A stretch of 64,000 bases of DNA, from contig JAHABL010000004.1 in the NCBI GenBank assembly GCA_018376445.1, forward strand, positions 1 to 64,000, given 5' to 3'. The stretch comes from Mycobacteriales bacterium. GTDB lineage: Bacteria > Actinomycetota > Actinomycetes > Mycobacteriales > Mycobacteriaceae. How positions within the stretch are numbered: position 1 is the stretch's first letter; the number at the start of each line of letters is the position of its first letter. Positions 27,819-35,956 of the stretch are shown piece after piece. A model generated the notes under the pieces. That model saw nothing but the letters and a program-made list of their open reading frames with translations. It searched no databases and was not told the DNA's origin. Position numbers and translations under genes: made by a program.

Positions 27819-29276
27819 CTAAGTGTGTGTTCCCCGACCGAGTGCTCCAATTTCCTGCTCGATGACGGAACGAGCAACAGCCATCACTCGGCCAGACTCG
27901 GCAATATCCTGCCGCACGGAGAGGTCCATCTGATTGGAGGCGGTGCGGAACCCGGAGCGGGCGACGAGGTTATCGATACGGTCATCCAGGTCATCCACGG
28001 AGCGGTAGTCACTCCAGCGCACTAACTCACTATCGACAATGTCGACTGCATCGGCCAGAGCGACAAGTGCTACAACACGGTCAACGAGCTCGGTCCAGAC
28101 TTCTCCGAGCTCCCGGAGGCGATTGCGGTGGGTAACGCCATGCTGAAGACCACGTTTCCGCAGCGCTGCAGAAACGTCTCGCAGCTCCACAATGTCACTG
28201 GCCACTTCCATCACTTCGGCGGTGATGTCGATGCTGGAGGCTTGGGCAGCGAGTGCGTCACCGTGCCAGGCAGGTGACCTGTCGAGGCGGTCCATCACGA
28301 TACCCAGAATGTAGAGGGCAGCATCGTAGGAATCGGCGAAATAGAAGGTCGCCGCCTGTACTCGGAGGAGCTGCTCACGGCTGGAGGTCCAAGATTCGTC
28401 TTCCACTGGACGTCCGGCGATGACTCGGGAAATGCCAGAGACTGCATCGTTGACAATCTTGCGCATTGAGCTCATATCGCCGCGCAGTGCATCGGGAACA
28501 CGGTCAAGCACCGACTCTAATGCGCTCCCTGAACGGGTCGGTGCAGGTCCCGCGCTCTGCGCTCCATGCCCATCAGCACCCGTGCCAGCTCTGCGGGGTG
28601 CGGTCGGGGCGCTACTTTGCGTTGGGTCCTCTGAAGGGTCCACTAGTGCTTGTTGCTCAGCGTTAAATGCCCAGAGAGGAAGATCCGTGCGGTTAAAGGT
28701 TCGGAGTCGGTAGCGGTCCGTAGAGGGGCCCACTTTCTCGGCATACTCAACCTTGCTCGGAACTGCGCAGCGACAGAGCGCATCAAAGATAATGTTGCGT
28801 TGGCTTGTATTGAGGAAAATCCCGTTACGTTTTTCCTCCCGTAGTCCCATCCACGACTTGGCGAATGCTGGATCAGAGATAAAGGCGCGCCGGTAACCGC
28901 CCAGTGACCCCATATATTTGCGGTAGCGTCGATGTGCTAGTGCCGACCGGACATCGTTAGCCATGAGTTTGCCGTCGTCCGTGATGAACTTGTCATTACG
29001 GAGTGCCGTGGTGGGGTCACCATTGGCGACATCATGCCATTCGTGGGCAGTTGCGGCAATGCGACTAAGCTCTTCCACACCCCCGGTTCGTGGAGTGGTA
29101 GACCCTTTCTGTAGGCGCGCGTGCAAAATACCCCGCATATTCTGGTCCAAATAGCCAGCACTCAGTGCCAGCGCGGCTTTATCTGAGAGACGATAGGCAG
29201 CGCTTGTAACGGGGATGGCAGCGTCACGCAGCCATCCCTCGACGGCTGCTCTGACCTGTTTTCCTTGGTTGGGCAT
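27819..29276 (-). CDS. hypothetical protein, 485 aa
   Basis: I do not recognise this protein. It has 485 residues, with no signal peptide or membrane segment. An N-terminal helical part (1-215, including SAGYLDQNMRGILHARLQKG) and a C-terminal helical part (about 265-480, many acidic and basic alternations) are joined by a Pro/Ala/Ser/Gly-rich linker at about 220-260. The region YRKYMGSLGGYRRAF is basic and might bind nucleic acid, but this is a guess. Codon use resembles its neighbours. It starts nine bases after the next gene upstream (29286-29594), so the two are probably co-expressed. Confidence 0.75.
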   Translation of the reverse strand: MPNQGKQVRAAVEGWLRDAAIPVTSAAYRLSDKAALALSAGYLDQNMRGILHARLQKGSTTPRTGGVEELSRIAATAHEWHDVANGDPTTALRNDKFITDDGKLMANDVRSALAHRRYRKYMGSLGGYRRAFISDPAFAKSWMGLREEKRNGIFLNTSQRNIIFDALCRCAVPSKVEYAEKVGPSTDRYRLRTFNRTDLPLWAFNAEQQALVDPSEDPTQSSAPTAPRRAGTGADGHGAQSAGPAPTRSGSALESVLDRVPDALRGDMSSMRKIVNDAVSGISRVIAGRPVEDESWTSSREQLLRVQAATFYFADSYDAALYILGIVMDRLDRSPAWHGDALAAQASSIDITAEVMEVASDIVELRDVSAALRKRGLQHGVTHRNRLRELGEVWTELVDRVVALVALADAVDIVDSELVRWSDYRSVDDLDDRIDNLVARSGFRTASNQMDLSVRQDIAESGRVMAVARSVIEQEIGALGRGTHT

Positions 29277-29285
29277 TATCAGTAT

Positions 29286-29594
29286 TCACCTCATCGGGGC
29301 AGTCACTATGACTGTACTGGTTGAAGAGTCTGCTGTGCGGGAGTCCACCGAAACTTTCTGTTTCTGCCAAAGTTCCCCGGGGAACGCCATCTGCTCTGCA
29401 CTCGGCAGCGCTGTGAGGATTCCTGGGTAGGTCGCCAAAATGGCACGTGCTGCGCGTACCGCGGAATTGAAGCGCTTTCCGGCGAGCTCTCCTTCCAATA
29501 CTTCACACCGCTCGGTACGAGGATCGATCGCAACGGCCAGAGTTTCTGGCCCCAAAAATGTGTATTTTTCCCAACCGGGCAATGGGCTCGCCAC
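29286..29594 (-). CDS. hypothetical protein, 102 aa
   Basis: Unrecognised small protein with a GTG start and AGGAGG about ten bases upstream. It contains LGPETLAVAIDPRTERCEVLEGELAGKR (three parts, each shorter here: LGPETLAVAIDP, RTERCEVLEGEL, AGKRFNSAVRAARAIL), suggesting a compact alpha/beta fold. The tail TSTVIVTAPMR is hydrophobic. Only nine bases separate it from the 485-residue protein, forming an apparent two-gene unit on the strand opposite malQ. Confidence 0.6.
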   Translation of the reverse strand: MASPLPGWEKYTFLGPETLAVAIDPRTERCEVLEGELAGKRFNSAVRAARAILATYPGILTALPSAEQMAFPGELWQKQKVSVDSRTADSSTSTVIVTAPMR

Positions 29595-29736
29595 TCTTCC
29601 GCCGCCTCCTTTCCTGCACGACGAGGGAATTCACTGCTCTGGACAGAATCCTTTACTCCACTCTAAAACGGATAACCGAGCTTGTCAGTTCCCATCGCAG
29701 CGGTCATTTTCTCATCCGCTCGGTAGCATCAAAGAC

Positions 29737-31812
29737 ATGACGCACGAGCACACCGCCTCCCACAAGTGGGGCCTCGCCAAGGGCTACCGTGGAGCTGACC
29801 ATGCATGGCATCCTTACTCTGCCGATTCGATCAAGGCAGTGGAGACTGCGCTCGAGACCCATCTTCCTGTGTCATCTCAACAACGATTCGCAGGTCTCCC
29901 GGCCACCGCCGTGGTGGAAGAAGAGAAGCTGCACTACCTGACTCTCTCTGCACCACAGTCAGAGTGGGGTCTGCTGCAGTTAGCGGACTGGGAAGTACAC
30001 TTGGAGGACGGTTCACGGGTCCCGCTGCGCCTTGTCACTGTTGAACTTCCCGGGAAGAAAGATCCGGTGCTGGCTGCCGAGCTGCCATCTGCTCTCCCCC
30101 AGGGTTACCACCGGCTGGTAGTCATCTCGGCTGATGTCACCTATCGGACCACACACATTATTGTGACTCCTTCTTACCTCCAGATTTCTCCGAATCAGCA
30201 GAATGTGTGGGGGTTGACTACCCAGATTTACGCCCTTCGCGGCGATCAGTCCTGGTCCATGGGAGATAGCCACGATCTGAAAGAGCTGTGCTGCTGGGCT
30301 GCCCGAGAAGGTGCCGACTTCGTCAGCATCAACCCTATTCATGCAGGTTCTACGGTGGCCCCAGTAGAAAACTCGCCCTATTTACCCAGGTCCCGCCGTT
30401 ATCTTTCTGTTCTCATGCTGGCGGTCGAGGATCTGCCGGAATACCAATCAGCATCGGCAGAGTGTCGTGCTGCTATTGATGCCCTCGCGGCGCCACTGAA
30501 AACACGCAACCAGTCCCCGGAACTACTTGATCGGAGTGCCGTCCACAGTGCGAAGATGGCAGCGCTAGAGCTCTTGTTCAGTGACGGCATGTACACGCTC
30601 CGCCTCGATCATTTTGAGGAGTTCTGTCAGCAGGAGGGTTCCCAGCTGCGGGATTATGCGTTGTGGTGTGCGCTGGTCGAGGAGTATGGAGAGGATCATC
30701 CGATTCTGTGGGAGAACGACCATGGTCCCTCTTCTGCATGGGCGGTAGAGAAATCTGTGGAGCATGCCAAGCGGATAAAATTCCACCAGTGGGTGCAATT
30801 CCTTCTTACGGATCAGCTGCAAGATGTACAACGAGCAGCTAAGGCTGCGGGGATGAGTATCGGCATTGTTCACGATCTGGCCGTTGGGGTGGGGCTCCAC
30901 TCTGCCGACGTCTGGTCGCTCCCCTCCCTGATGGTTCCAGAAGTCACCGTTGGTGCCCCACCGGACGCCTACAACCAGTTGGGGCAGAACTGGAATCAGC
31001 CACCATGGCATCCGAAATCGCTGCAAGAAGTAGGGTATGCCCCGTTCGTCCAGATGATTCGCAAACTGTGCGAAACGGGCGGTGGAGTACGGATTGACCA
31101 CATTCTGGGTCTTTTTCGTTTGTGGTGGATTCCCCGCGGTATGCCTCCGACTGCTGGCGTTTACGTACCTTTCCCCTACCATGACCTGCTACGCATTGTC
31201 ATCCTCGAAGCCCATCGGCACGGTTGTGTGATTATCGGGGAAGATCTCGGAACTGTTGAGGATTATGTGCGAGAAGCGCTGTGCCACTATGGTATTTGGG
31301 GAACCTCCGTACTCTGGTACGAGTACGACGACAATGGTCAACTACGTGTCCCCGAGACCATCCGTCGCGACTGCATGATGACGGTGAGTACGCATGACAT
31401 GCCTCCTGTCTCCGCGTATCTTGCGGGAAAACAGGTAGACCTGCGGGATAGTTTGGGCATCTTGGGACAACCCCGAGAGGCTGAATGGCAGGATTATCTC
31501 CGTAACCGTGCTGACATCGTAGAGATGGGGACCCGCATGGGGGTGTGGCCAAGTGACACGCTCCCCGGCAGCGACGCAGAAGTCCTGGCGATTCATCAAC
31601 TGATGTGGCTGGCCCCGGCCACCGCAAAAGCTATTTCTCTCGCTGATATTGTGACGGAGCAGCGTTCCGAGAATGTTCCGGGAACCGATACGGAATACCC
31701 CAACTGGTTGGTTCCCTTATGCGATCGAGAAGGCCGCGCCGTTAGTCTTCAACAGGTGCAGGAGTCACCCATGTGGGCTGCTATGAAGCGTGACGTTATG
31801 GACAATCCCTAA
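29737..31812 (+). CDS. malQ: 4-alpha-glucanotransferase (amylomaltase)
   Basis: Disproportionates maltodextrins by moving glucan chains between acceptors. The ATG at 29737 gives 691 residues, near the mycobacterial length; in-frame codons further upstream would overlap the opposite-strand gene. GH77 motifs are present: GGGVRIDHILGLFRLWWIP (nucleophile aspartate near 451), IIGEDLGTV (acid/base glutamate near 500) and STHDMPPVSAYLAG. The start lacks a strong ribosome site and may be leaderless. Together with glgP it would handle glycogen and maltodextrin breakdown. Confidence 0.95.
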   Translation: MTHEHTASHKWGLAKGYRGADHAWHPYSADSIKAVETALETHLPVSSQQRFAGLPATAVVEEEKLHYLTLSAPQSEWGLLQLADWEVHLEDGSRVPLRLVTVELPGKKDPVLAAELPSALPQGYHRLVVISADVTYRTTHIIVTPSYLQISPNQQNVWGLTTQIYALRGDQSWSMGDSHDLKELCCWAAREGADFVSINPIHAGSTVAPVENSPYLPRSRRYLSVLMLAVEDLPEYQSASAECRAAIDALAAPLKTRNQSPELLDRSAVHSAKMAALELLFSDGMYTLRLDHFEEFCQQEGSQLRDYALWCALVEEYGEDHPILWENDHGPSSAWAVEKSVEHAKRIKFHQWVQFLLTDQLQDVQRAAKAAGMSIGIVHDLAVGVGLHSADVWSLPSLMVPEVTVGAPPDAYNQLGQNWNQPPWHPKSLQEVGYAPFVQMIRKLCETGGGVRIDHILGLFRLWWIPRGMPPTAGVYVPFPYHDLLRIVILEAHRHGCVIIGEDLGTVEDYVREALCHYGIWGTSVLWYEYDDNGQLRVPETIRRDCMMTVSTHDMPPVSAYLAGKQVDLRDSLGILGQPREAEWQDYLRNRADIVEMGTRMGVWPSDTLPGSDAEVLAIHQLMWLAPATAKAISLADIVTEQRSENVPGTDTEYPNWLVPLCDREGRAVSLQQVQESPMWAAMKRDVMDNP

Positions 31813-31860
31813 AGATTCCTTGACTTTTTCGATGAATTTTGCAATCAAAAACATCTACTC

Positions 31861-31885
31861 TTTTGGCGCTAAAATGAGGCCAAAA
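31861..31885. repeat. 7-base inverted repeat between malQ and lacI-type gene
   Basis: TTTTGGC (31861-31867) and GCCAAAA (31879-31885) flank 11 bases within an AT-rich intergenic region. It may be a weak terminator after malQ or an operator for the following regulator. The sequence does not decide between them. Confidence 0.4.
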
Positions 31886-31977
31886 TCTCGAAAAAAACTT
31901 TTCATCTATCACAGAACCGCAGGTGAAAGGCTCAGACCAGTTTGGCAAGCTACGGCAACTAAACTAAACTTAACCGT

Positions 31978-33006
31978 GTGAGCAGTAAGAGTAAGTCTTC
32001 CAGTGACGCCAAGCGCGTCACCATCTATGACGTAGCCCGTGAAGCCGGAGTGGCACCCTCTACCGTGTCCCGTACCTTTTCCCGCCCCGGACGAGTCAAT
32101 GCCGAAACCGCAGCCCGAGTTCGCAAAGTGGCGGAGAAAATCGGCTACCGGGCAGCAACCGTCAGCTTCACCTCTGCACAGTCCACCCAACTCATTGCCG
32201 TTGCGGTCCCCGATATCGCCAACCCGACATACGCAGAGACTATCAAAGGCATCCGCCGCGAGGCGCTCGCTGCCGGCTACTCAACTATTCTGCTTGACGC
32301 TACTGAGATCGATGACCAGAACAGCGAAACCCTTGAACGCTCGATGGGACTCGCCGAAGGTCTCATCCTTGTCTCCCCACGTCTCCCCGATGCAGCCATC
32401 CAGGCAATGGCCAAGCAGCGCCCAGTAGTCACTCTGAACCGTGAGGTACCCGGTGTGCCCGCCGTCATCAGCGATGCCCGCCAAGGCGTCCAAGAAATGG
32501 TCGCTCACCTATACGACCTTGGCCACCGCTCCCTCACCTTCCTCCCGGGACCCGTCCACTCCTACGACGACGCCCAGCGGTGGCAGGCACTCCTCGAACA
32601 GTGCTCCCGCCGGAAGATGGCCATCCGTCGTACTCCCCCGCGCCGCCCCACCGTCGCCGGCGGTGCGGCTGCCGCCCGTGAATGGATGCAACGCCGTACC
32701 TCCGCTGTCATCGCCCATAACGACCTCATGGCCATGGGATTCATGATTGCAGTAAAGTCTGTCGGCATTGATGTCCCCCGCGATGTATCCGTGGTAGGCA
32801 CCGACAACATCTTCATGAGTGCACTGGTTACCCCCGCGCTCACCACCGTTACTGCGTCTCGCCGAACCCAAGGCTCACTGGCCTTCAGCCAGCTACTGGA
32901 ACAGCTCCGTCACCAGCATCGCGATGTTGGCCACCTCACCACTACTGTGCAGATGAAGCTAGTCGAGCGCGAATCTACCGACCGCGTTCATAGTCTGCGC
33001 CGTTAA
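31978..33006 (+). CDS. LacI-family transcriptional regulator
   Basis: Sugar-responsive DNA-binding protein of 342 residues. The helix-turn-helix with hinge helix is at about 13-65 (VTIYDVAREAGVAPSTVSRT), followed by a periplasmic-binding-protein-like effector domain from about 68 (QLIAVAVPDIANPTYAETI) ending near 330. The GTG start has no ribosome site and is preceded by TA-rich -10-like sequences, so a leaderless transcript is likely. Its position after malQ suggests control of maltodextrin use, but the effector is not known. Confidence 0.9.
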   Translation: MSSKSKSSSDAKRVTIYDVAREAGVAPSTVSRTFSRPGRVNAETAARVRKVAEKIGYRAATVSFTSAQSTQLIAVAVPDIANPTYAETIKGIRREALAAGYSTILLDATEIDDQNSETLERSMGLAEGLILVSPRLPDAAIQAMAKQRPVVTLNREVPGVPAVISDARQGVQEMVAHLYDLGHRSLTFLPGPVHSYDDAQRWQALLEQCSRRKMAIRRTPPRRPTVAGGAAAAREWMQRRTSAVIAHNDLMAMGFMIAVKSVGIDVPRDVSVVGTDNIFMSALVTPALTTVTASRRTQGSLAFSQLLEQLRHQHRDVGHLTTTVQMKLVERESTDRVHSLRR

Positions 33007-33091
33007 CGATAACTGTCCCGAACCGCCGCATTTTCTTCCTCCTGCGAGAAAGAGATGCGGCGTTCGTTTATCATCACAAGGAGGCTGCATC

Positions 33092-33622
33092 ATGCCCACT
33101 CCCTACCGGATTCTCATGATCTGCACTGGAAATATCTGCCGGTCGATTATGGCTGAGATCATCGTTCGGGAAGAAGCTGCAGCGCGTGGTCTCGATCCCT
33201 CCACTATTGAGATCCGCTCAGCGGGAGTAAGCACGGAAGAAACCGGCAACGGTATCGACTATCGTGCACAGGCAGAGTTGGCGCGGGCGGGCTACCCGAC
33301 CCCAGCACACCGTGCGCATCAGGCCACTCGCGCAGAGCTCTCACAGGCTGACCTCATCCTGGCCATGACAGCTGGGCATGTGTGGGGTCTTGAGAGACTC
33401 TGCCAACGTTTCGGGCTCCACGATCGCCCCATCCTACTCTTCCGCACCTTTGACGACGTCTGTAACCCGCAACGTATTATCAGCCCAGAGATTGCAGACC
33501 AGATTCTCGATGTAGAAGACCCTTGGTATGGAGGTCCAGAGGACTTTGTGACGACACGGGAAACACTAGAACGGTGTGCTCCTGTGATTGTCGACTACGT
33601 TGAGCAGCAGCTTTCCAAGTAG
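33092..33622 (+). CDS. low-molecular-weight protein tyrosine phosphatase
   Basis: Removes phosphate from tyrosine residues. The 176-residue protein begins with the P-loop CTGNICRS (residues 11-18, C(X)5R[S/T]) and carries the general-acid aspartate in VEDPWYGG near 148-155. This is the PtpA-type family; in mycobacteria the homologue is secreted, but no signal is seen here. AAGGAG lies upstream. The 3' end overlaps the convergent coaE by 28 bases. Confidence 0.92.
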   Translation: MPTPYRILMICTGNICRSIMAEIIVREEAAARGLDPSTIEIRSAGVSTEETGNGIDYRAQAELARAGYPTPAHRAHQATRAELSQADLILAMTAGHVWGLERLCQRFGLHDRPILLFRTFDDVCNPQRIISPEIADQILDVEDPWYGGPEDFVTTRETLERCAPVIVDYVEQQLSK

Positions 33623-34188
33623 TGCCACACACCGCTCGCTCGCTCTCGCAACTCGTCTACTGTGCCGTCATTGTCGATAATGATATCGGCGAGTGCCCGC
33701 CGTTCCTCGTCAGTGGCCTGCTGTGCCATCCGCGCACGCGCATCCTCGACTGCCAGGCCTCGCTGGTGTACGAGCCGCTCCAGACGCTGCTCGACGGGCG
33801 ATAGCACCATGACAATGTACTCAAACATACCTGCCATGTTGTGCTCAACAAGGAGAGGGACATCATAAACAGCCAGCTGGGGACATGGAGCTGCCGCAAG
33901 AAGTTCTGCCGCACGTGCGGCGATTGCAGGCTGAAGAATGGCGTTGAGCTGCTCGGTGTGGGTGGAATCGACAAATGCGCGCTGCGCCAAGAGCGTCCGG
34001 TTGAGTGTTCCGTCTGGTTGGACAAGGTCGTTTCCGAACTGAGCGGCTAGAGCTGCTAGCCCTGGTGTTCCGGGTGCAACGACTTCTCGTGCTACCTGAT
34101 CTGCATCGACTACGGTGGCTCCCAGTTCTCGCCATACTGCGGCGACCGTAGATTTTCCCGATCCGATTCCTCCGGACAGACCGATCAC
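33595..34188 (-). CDS. coaE: dephospho-CoA kinase
   Basis: Last step of coenzyme A synthesis, phosphorylating the ribose 3' hydroxyl of dephospho-CoA. The 197-residue protein has the P-loop GLSGGIGSGKSTV at 3-15 and DADQVAREVVAPG, plus VYDVPLLVE. It lacks the C-terminal UPF0157 fusion common in mycobacteria. It lies downstream of rpsA, as in many actinobacteria. Confidence 0.95.
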   Translation of the reverse strand: MIGLSGGIGSGKSTVAAVWRELGATVVDADQVAREVVAPGTPGLAALAAQFGNDLVQPDGTLNRTLLAQRAFVDSTHTEQLNAILQPAIAARAAELLAAAPCPQLAVYDVPLLVEHNMAGMFEYIVMVLSPVEQRLERLVHQRGLAVEDARARMAQQATDEERRALADIIIDNDGTVDELRERASGVWHYLESCCST

Positions 34189-34254
34189 AGGTCGTTCCTC
34201 TCCTTGTGGTGAGTCGTCGAGCTATATCGATTCTAGTTTAGTAAGTGACGATAA

Positions 34255-34293
34255 AGAACTGCGGAGGAAGCAAGATGCTTCCTCCGCAGTTCT
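34255..34293 (-). terminator. rpsA terminator hairpin
   Basis: A perfect 18-base stem (34255-34272 with 34276-34293, ends AGAACTGCGG and CCGCAGTTCT) closes a three-base loop, followed on the minus strand by TTTATC. It lies 47 bases past the rpsA stop and separates rpsA from coaE. Confidence 0.9.
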
Positions 34294-34339
34294 GACGTGT
34301 AGTGGGACAGTACTCGGAGTACGTCCGCGCTAGCAGTGA

Positions 34340-35782
34340 CTAGTTTCCAGCGAGCTTCTCACGCAGGGCGTTGAGCTGCTCATCAGAGGCAAGGGAGCCA
34401 TGGGCTTCGTCAGCAGCCGGAGTCTGTGCGGTGTAGTCGCCCTCGGGGGCAGCTTCGCCAGCTTCAGCGGCAGCAATACGGTTGGCTTCTACCTGCTTGG
34501 TGTGGAGCTGGTGGCGACGCTCGGCTTCTGCGTAGCGAGCCTCCCATTCTTCACGCTGCTTCTCGTAGCCTTCGATCCATTCGTTGGTTTCAGGGTCGAA
34601 GCCTTCGGGGAAGATGTAGTTGCCCTGCTCATCGTAAGAGTCGGACATACCATACTTGGCGGGATCGAACTCTTCGGTGTAGTCAATGTCAGCCTGCTTG
34701 AGGGACAGGGAGATACGACGACGCTCGAGGTCGATGTCGATGACCTTGACCATGACTTCCTGGCCAACGGTGACGACCTGATCCGGAACATCCACGTGGC
34801 GCTCTGCCAGCTCGGAGATGTGGACGAGGCCCTCGATGCCTTCTTCGACACGCACGAAGGCGCCGAAGGGGACGAGCTTGGTGACCTTGCCGGGCACAAT
34901 TTGGCCGATGGCGTGGGTCCGGGCGAACTGACGCCAGGGATCTTCCTGGGTTGCCTTGAGAGACAGGGAGACGCGCTCGCGGTCCATGTCGACGTCGAGA
35001 ACCTCGACGGTAACTTCCTGGCCGACCTCGACAACCTCGGACGGGTGATCAATGTGCTTCCAGGACAGCTCGGAGACGTGAACGAGTCCGTCTACGCCGC
35101 CCAGGTCCACGAAGGCACCGAAGTTAACGATGGAGGACACGACACCCTTGCGGATCTGGCCCTTCTGCAGTTGGTTGAGGAACTCGGAGCGAACCTCAGA
35201 CTGGGTCTGCTCGAGGAAGGCGCGACGCGACAGCACTACGTTGTTGCGGTTCTTGTCGAGCTCGATGATCTTGGCTTCAAGTTCCTTGCCAACGTAGGGC
35301 TGCAGGTCGCGAACGCGACGCATTTCCACGAGGGAGGCAGGCAGGAAGCCACGCAGTCCGATATCCATGATGAGGCCGCCCTTGACGACCTCGATGACGG
35401 TGCCCTTGACCGGCTCGTCCTTTTCCTTAAGTTCTTCGATGGTGCCCCAGGCACGCTCGTACTGAGCACGCTTCTTGGACAGCATCAGGCGGCCTTCTTT
35501 GTCCTCTTTGGTGAGAACAAGGGCTTCAATGGTGTCGCCAACTTCGACGATTTCGCTGGGGTCGACATCATGCTTGATAGAAAGCTCACGTGAAAGGATG
35601 ACGCCTTCGGTCTTGTAGCCGATATCGAGGAGGACCTCGTCGTGGTCGATCTTGACGACAGTGCCTTCGACGATGTCACCGTCGTTGAAGTACTTGATGG
35701 TGGCGTCGACAGCGGCGAGGAAGTCCTCAGCAGTGCCGATATCGTTGACGGCTACCTGCTGAGTGTTGTTAGTAGTGGTCAT
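34340..35782 (-). CDS. rpsA: 30S ribosomal protein S1
   Basis: Helps mRNA bind the ribosome. The 480-residue protein has four S1 OB-fold repeats (about 34-105, 122-190, 207-277 and 292-363), as in other actinobacteria, followed by an acidic C-terminal tail of about 110 residues. The third and fourth repeats show the canonical GxVxxIVxFGAFVDLG pattern. In M. tuberculosis the tail region is linked to pyrazinoic acid action; the tail here is divergent. Confidence 0.97.
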   Translation of the reverse strand: MTTTNNTQQVAVNDIGTAEDFLAAVDATIKYFNDGDIVEGTVVKIDHDEVLLDIGYKTEGVILSRELSIKHDVDPSEIVEVGDTIEALVLTKEDKEGRLMLSKKRAQYERAWGTIEELKEKDEPVKGTVIEVVKGGLIMDIGLRGFLPASLVEMRRVRDLQPYVGKELEAKIIELDKNRNNVVLSRRAFLEQTQSEVRSEFLNQLQKGQIRKGVVSSIVNFGAFVDLGGVDGLVHVSELSWKHIDHPSEVVEVGQEVTVEVLDVDMDRERVSLSLKATQEDPWRQFARTHAIGQIVPGKVTKLVPFGAFVRVEEGIEGLVHISELAERHVDVPDQVVTVGQEVMVKVIDIDLERRRISLSLKQADIDYTEEFDPAKYGMSDSYDEQGNYIFPEGFDPETNEWIEGYEKQREEWEARYAEAERRHQLHTKQVEANRIAAAEAGEAAPEGDYTAQTPAADEAHGSLASDEQLNALREKLAGN

Positions 35783-35896
35783 AGGGTTGGTAACTCCGGA
35801 CTACGGAATGTATCAGGTGTTCATGGAATAGTCATTGCCTGCGTCCGCACCCCGGAAAGGAACACAGCAGCCCGGACGGAACACACGCAGTTACCA

Positions 35897-35925
35897 ATAC
35901 TACTGCTCACCACAGTGTGAGACAA
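35897..35925 (-). promoter_or_regulatory. rpsA promoter
   Basis: TTGTCT (35925-35920) and TAGTAT (35902-35897) are spaced by 17 bases on the minus strand. Transcription would begin near 35890, giving a leader of about 108 bases before the rpsA ATG. Confidence 0.6.
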
Positions 35926-35956
35926 GCTGCATTAACGCTGGTAATCCACTGTTCAC

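Noticed and set aside
34400..35593. Plus-strand open frame of 397 codons opposite rpsA.
   Set aside because: Shadow of the S1 repeats; it is Asp/Leu/Val-rich and repetitive only because rpsA is.
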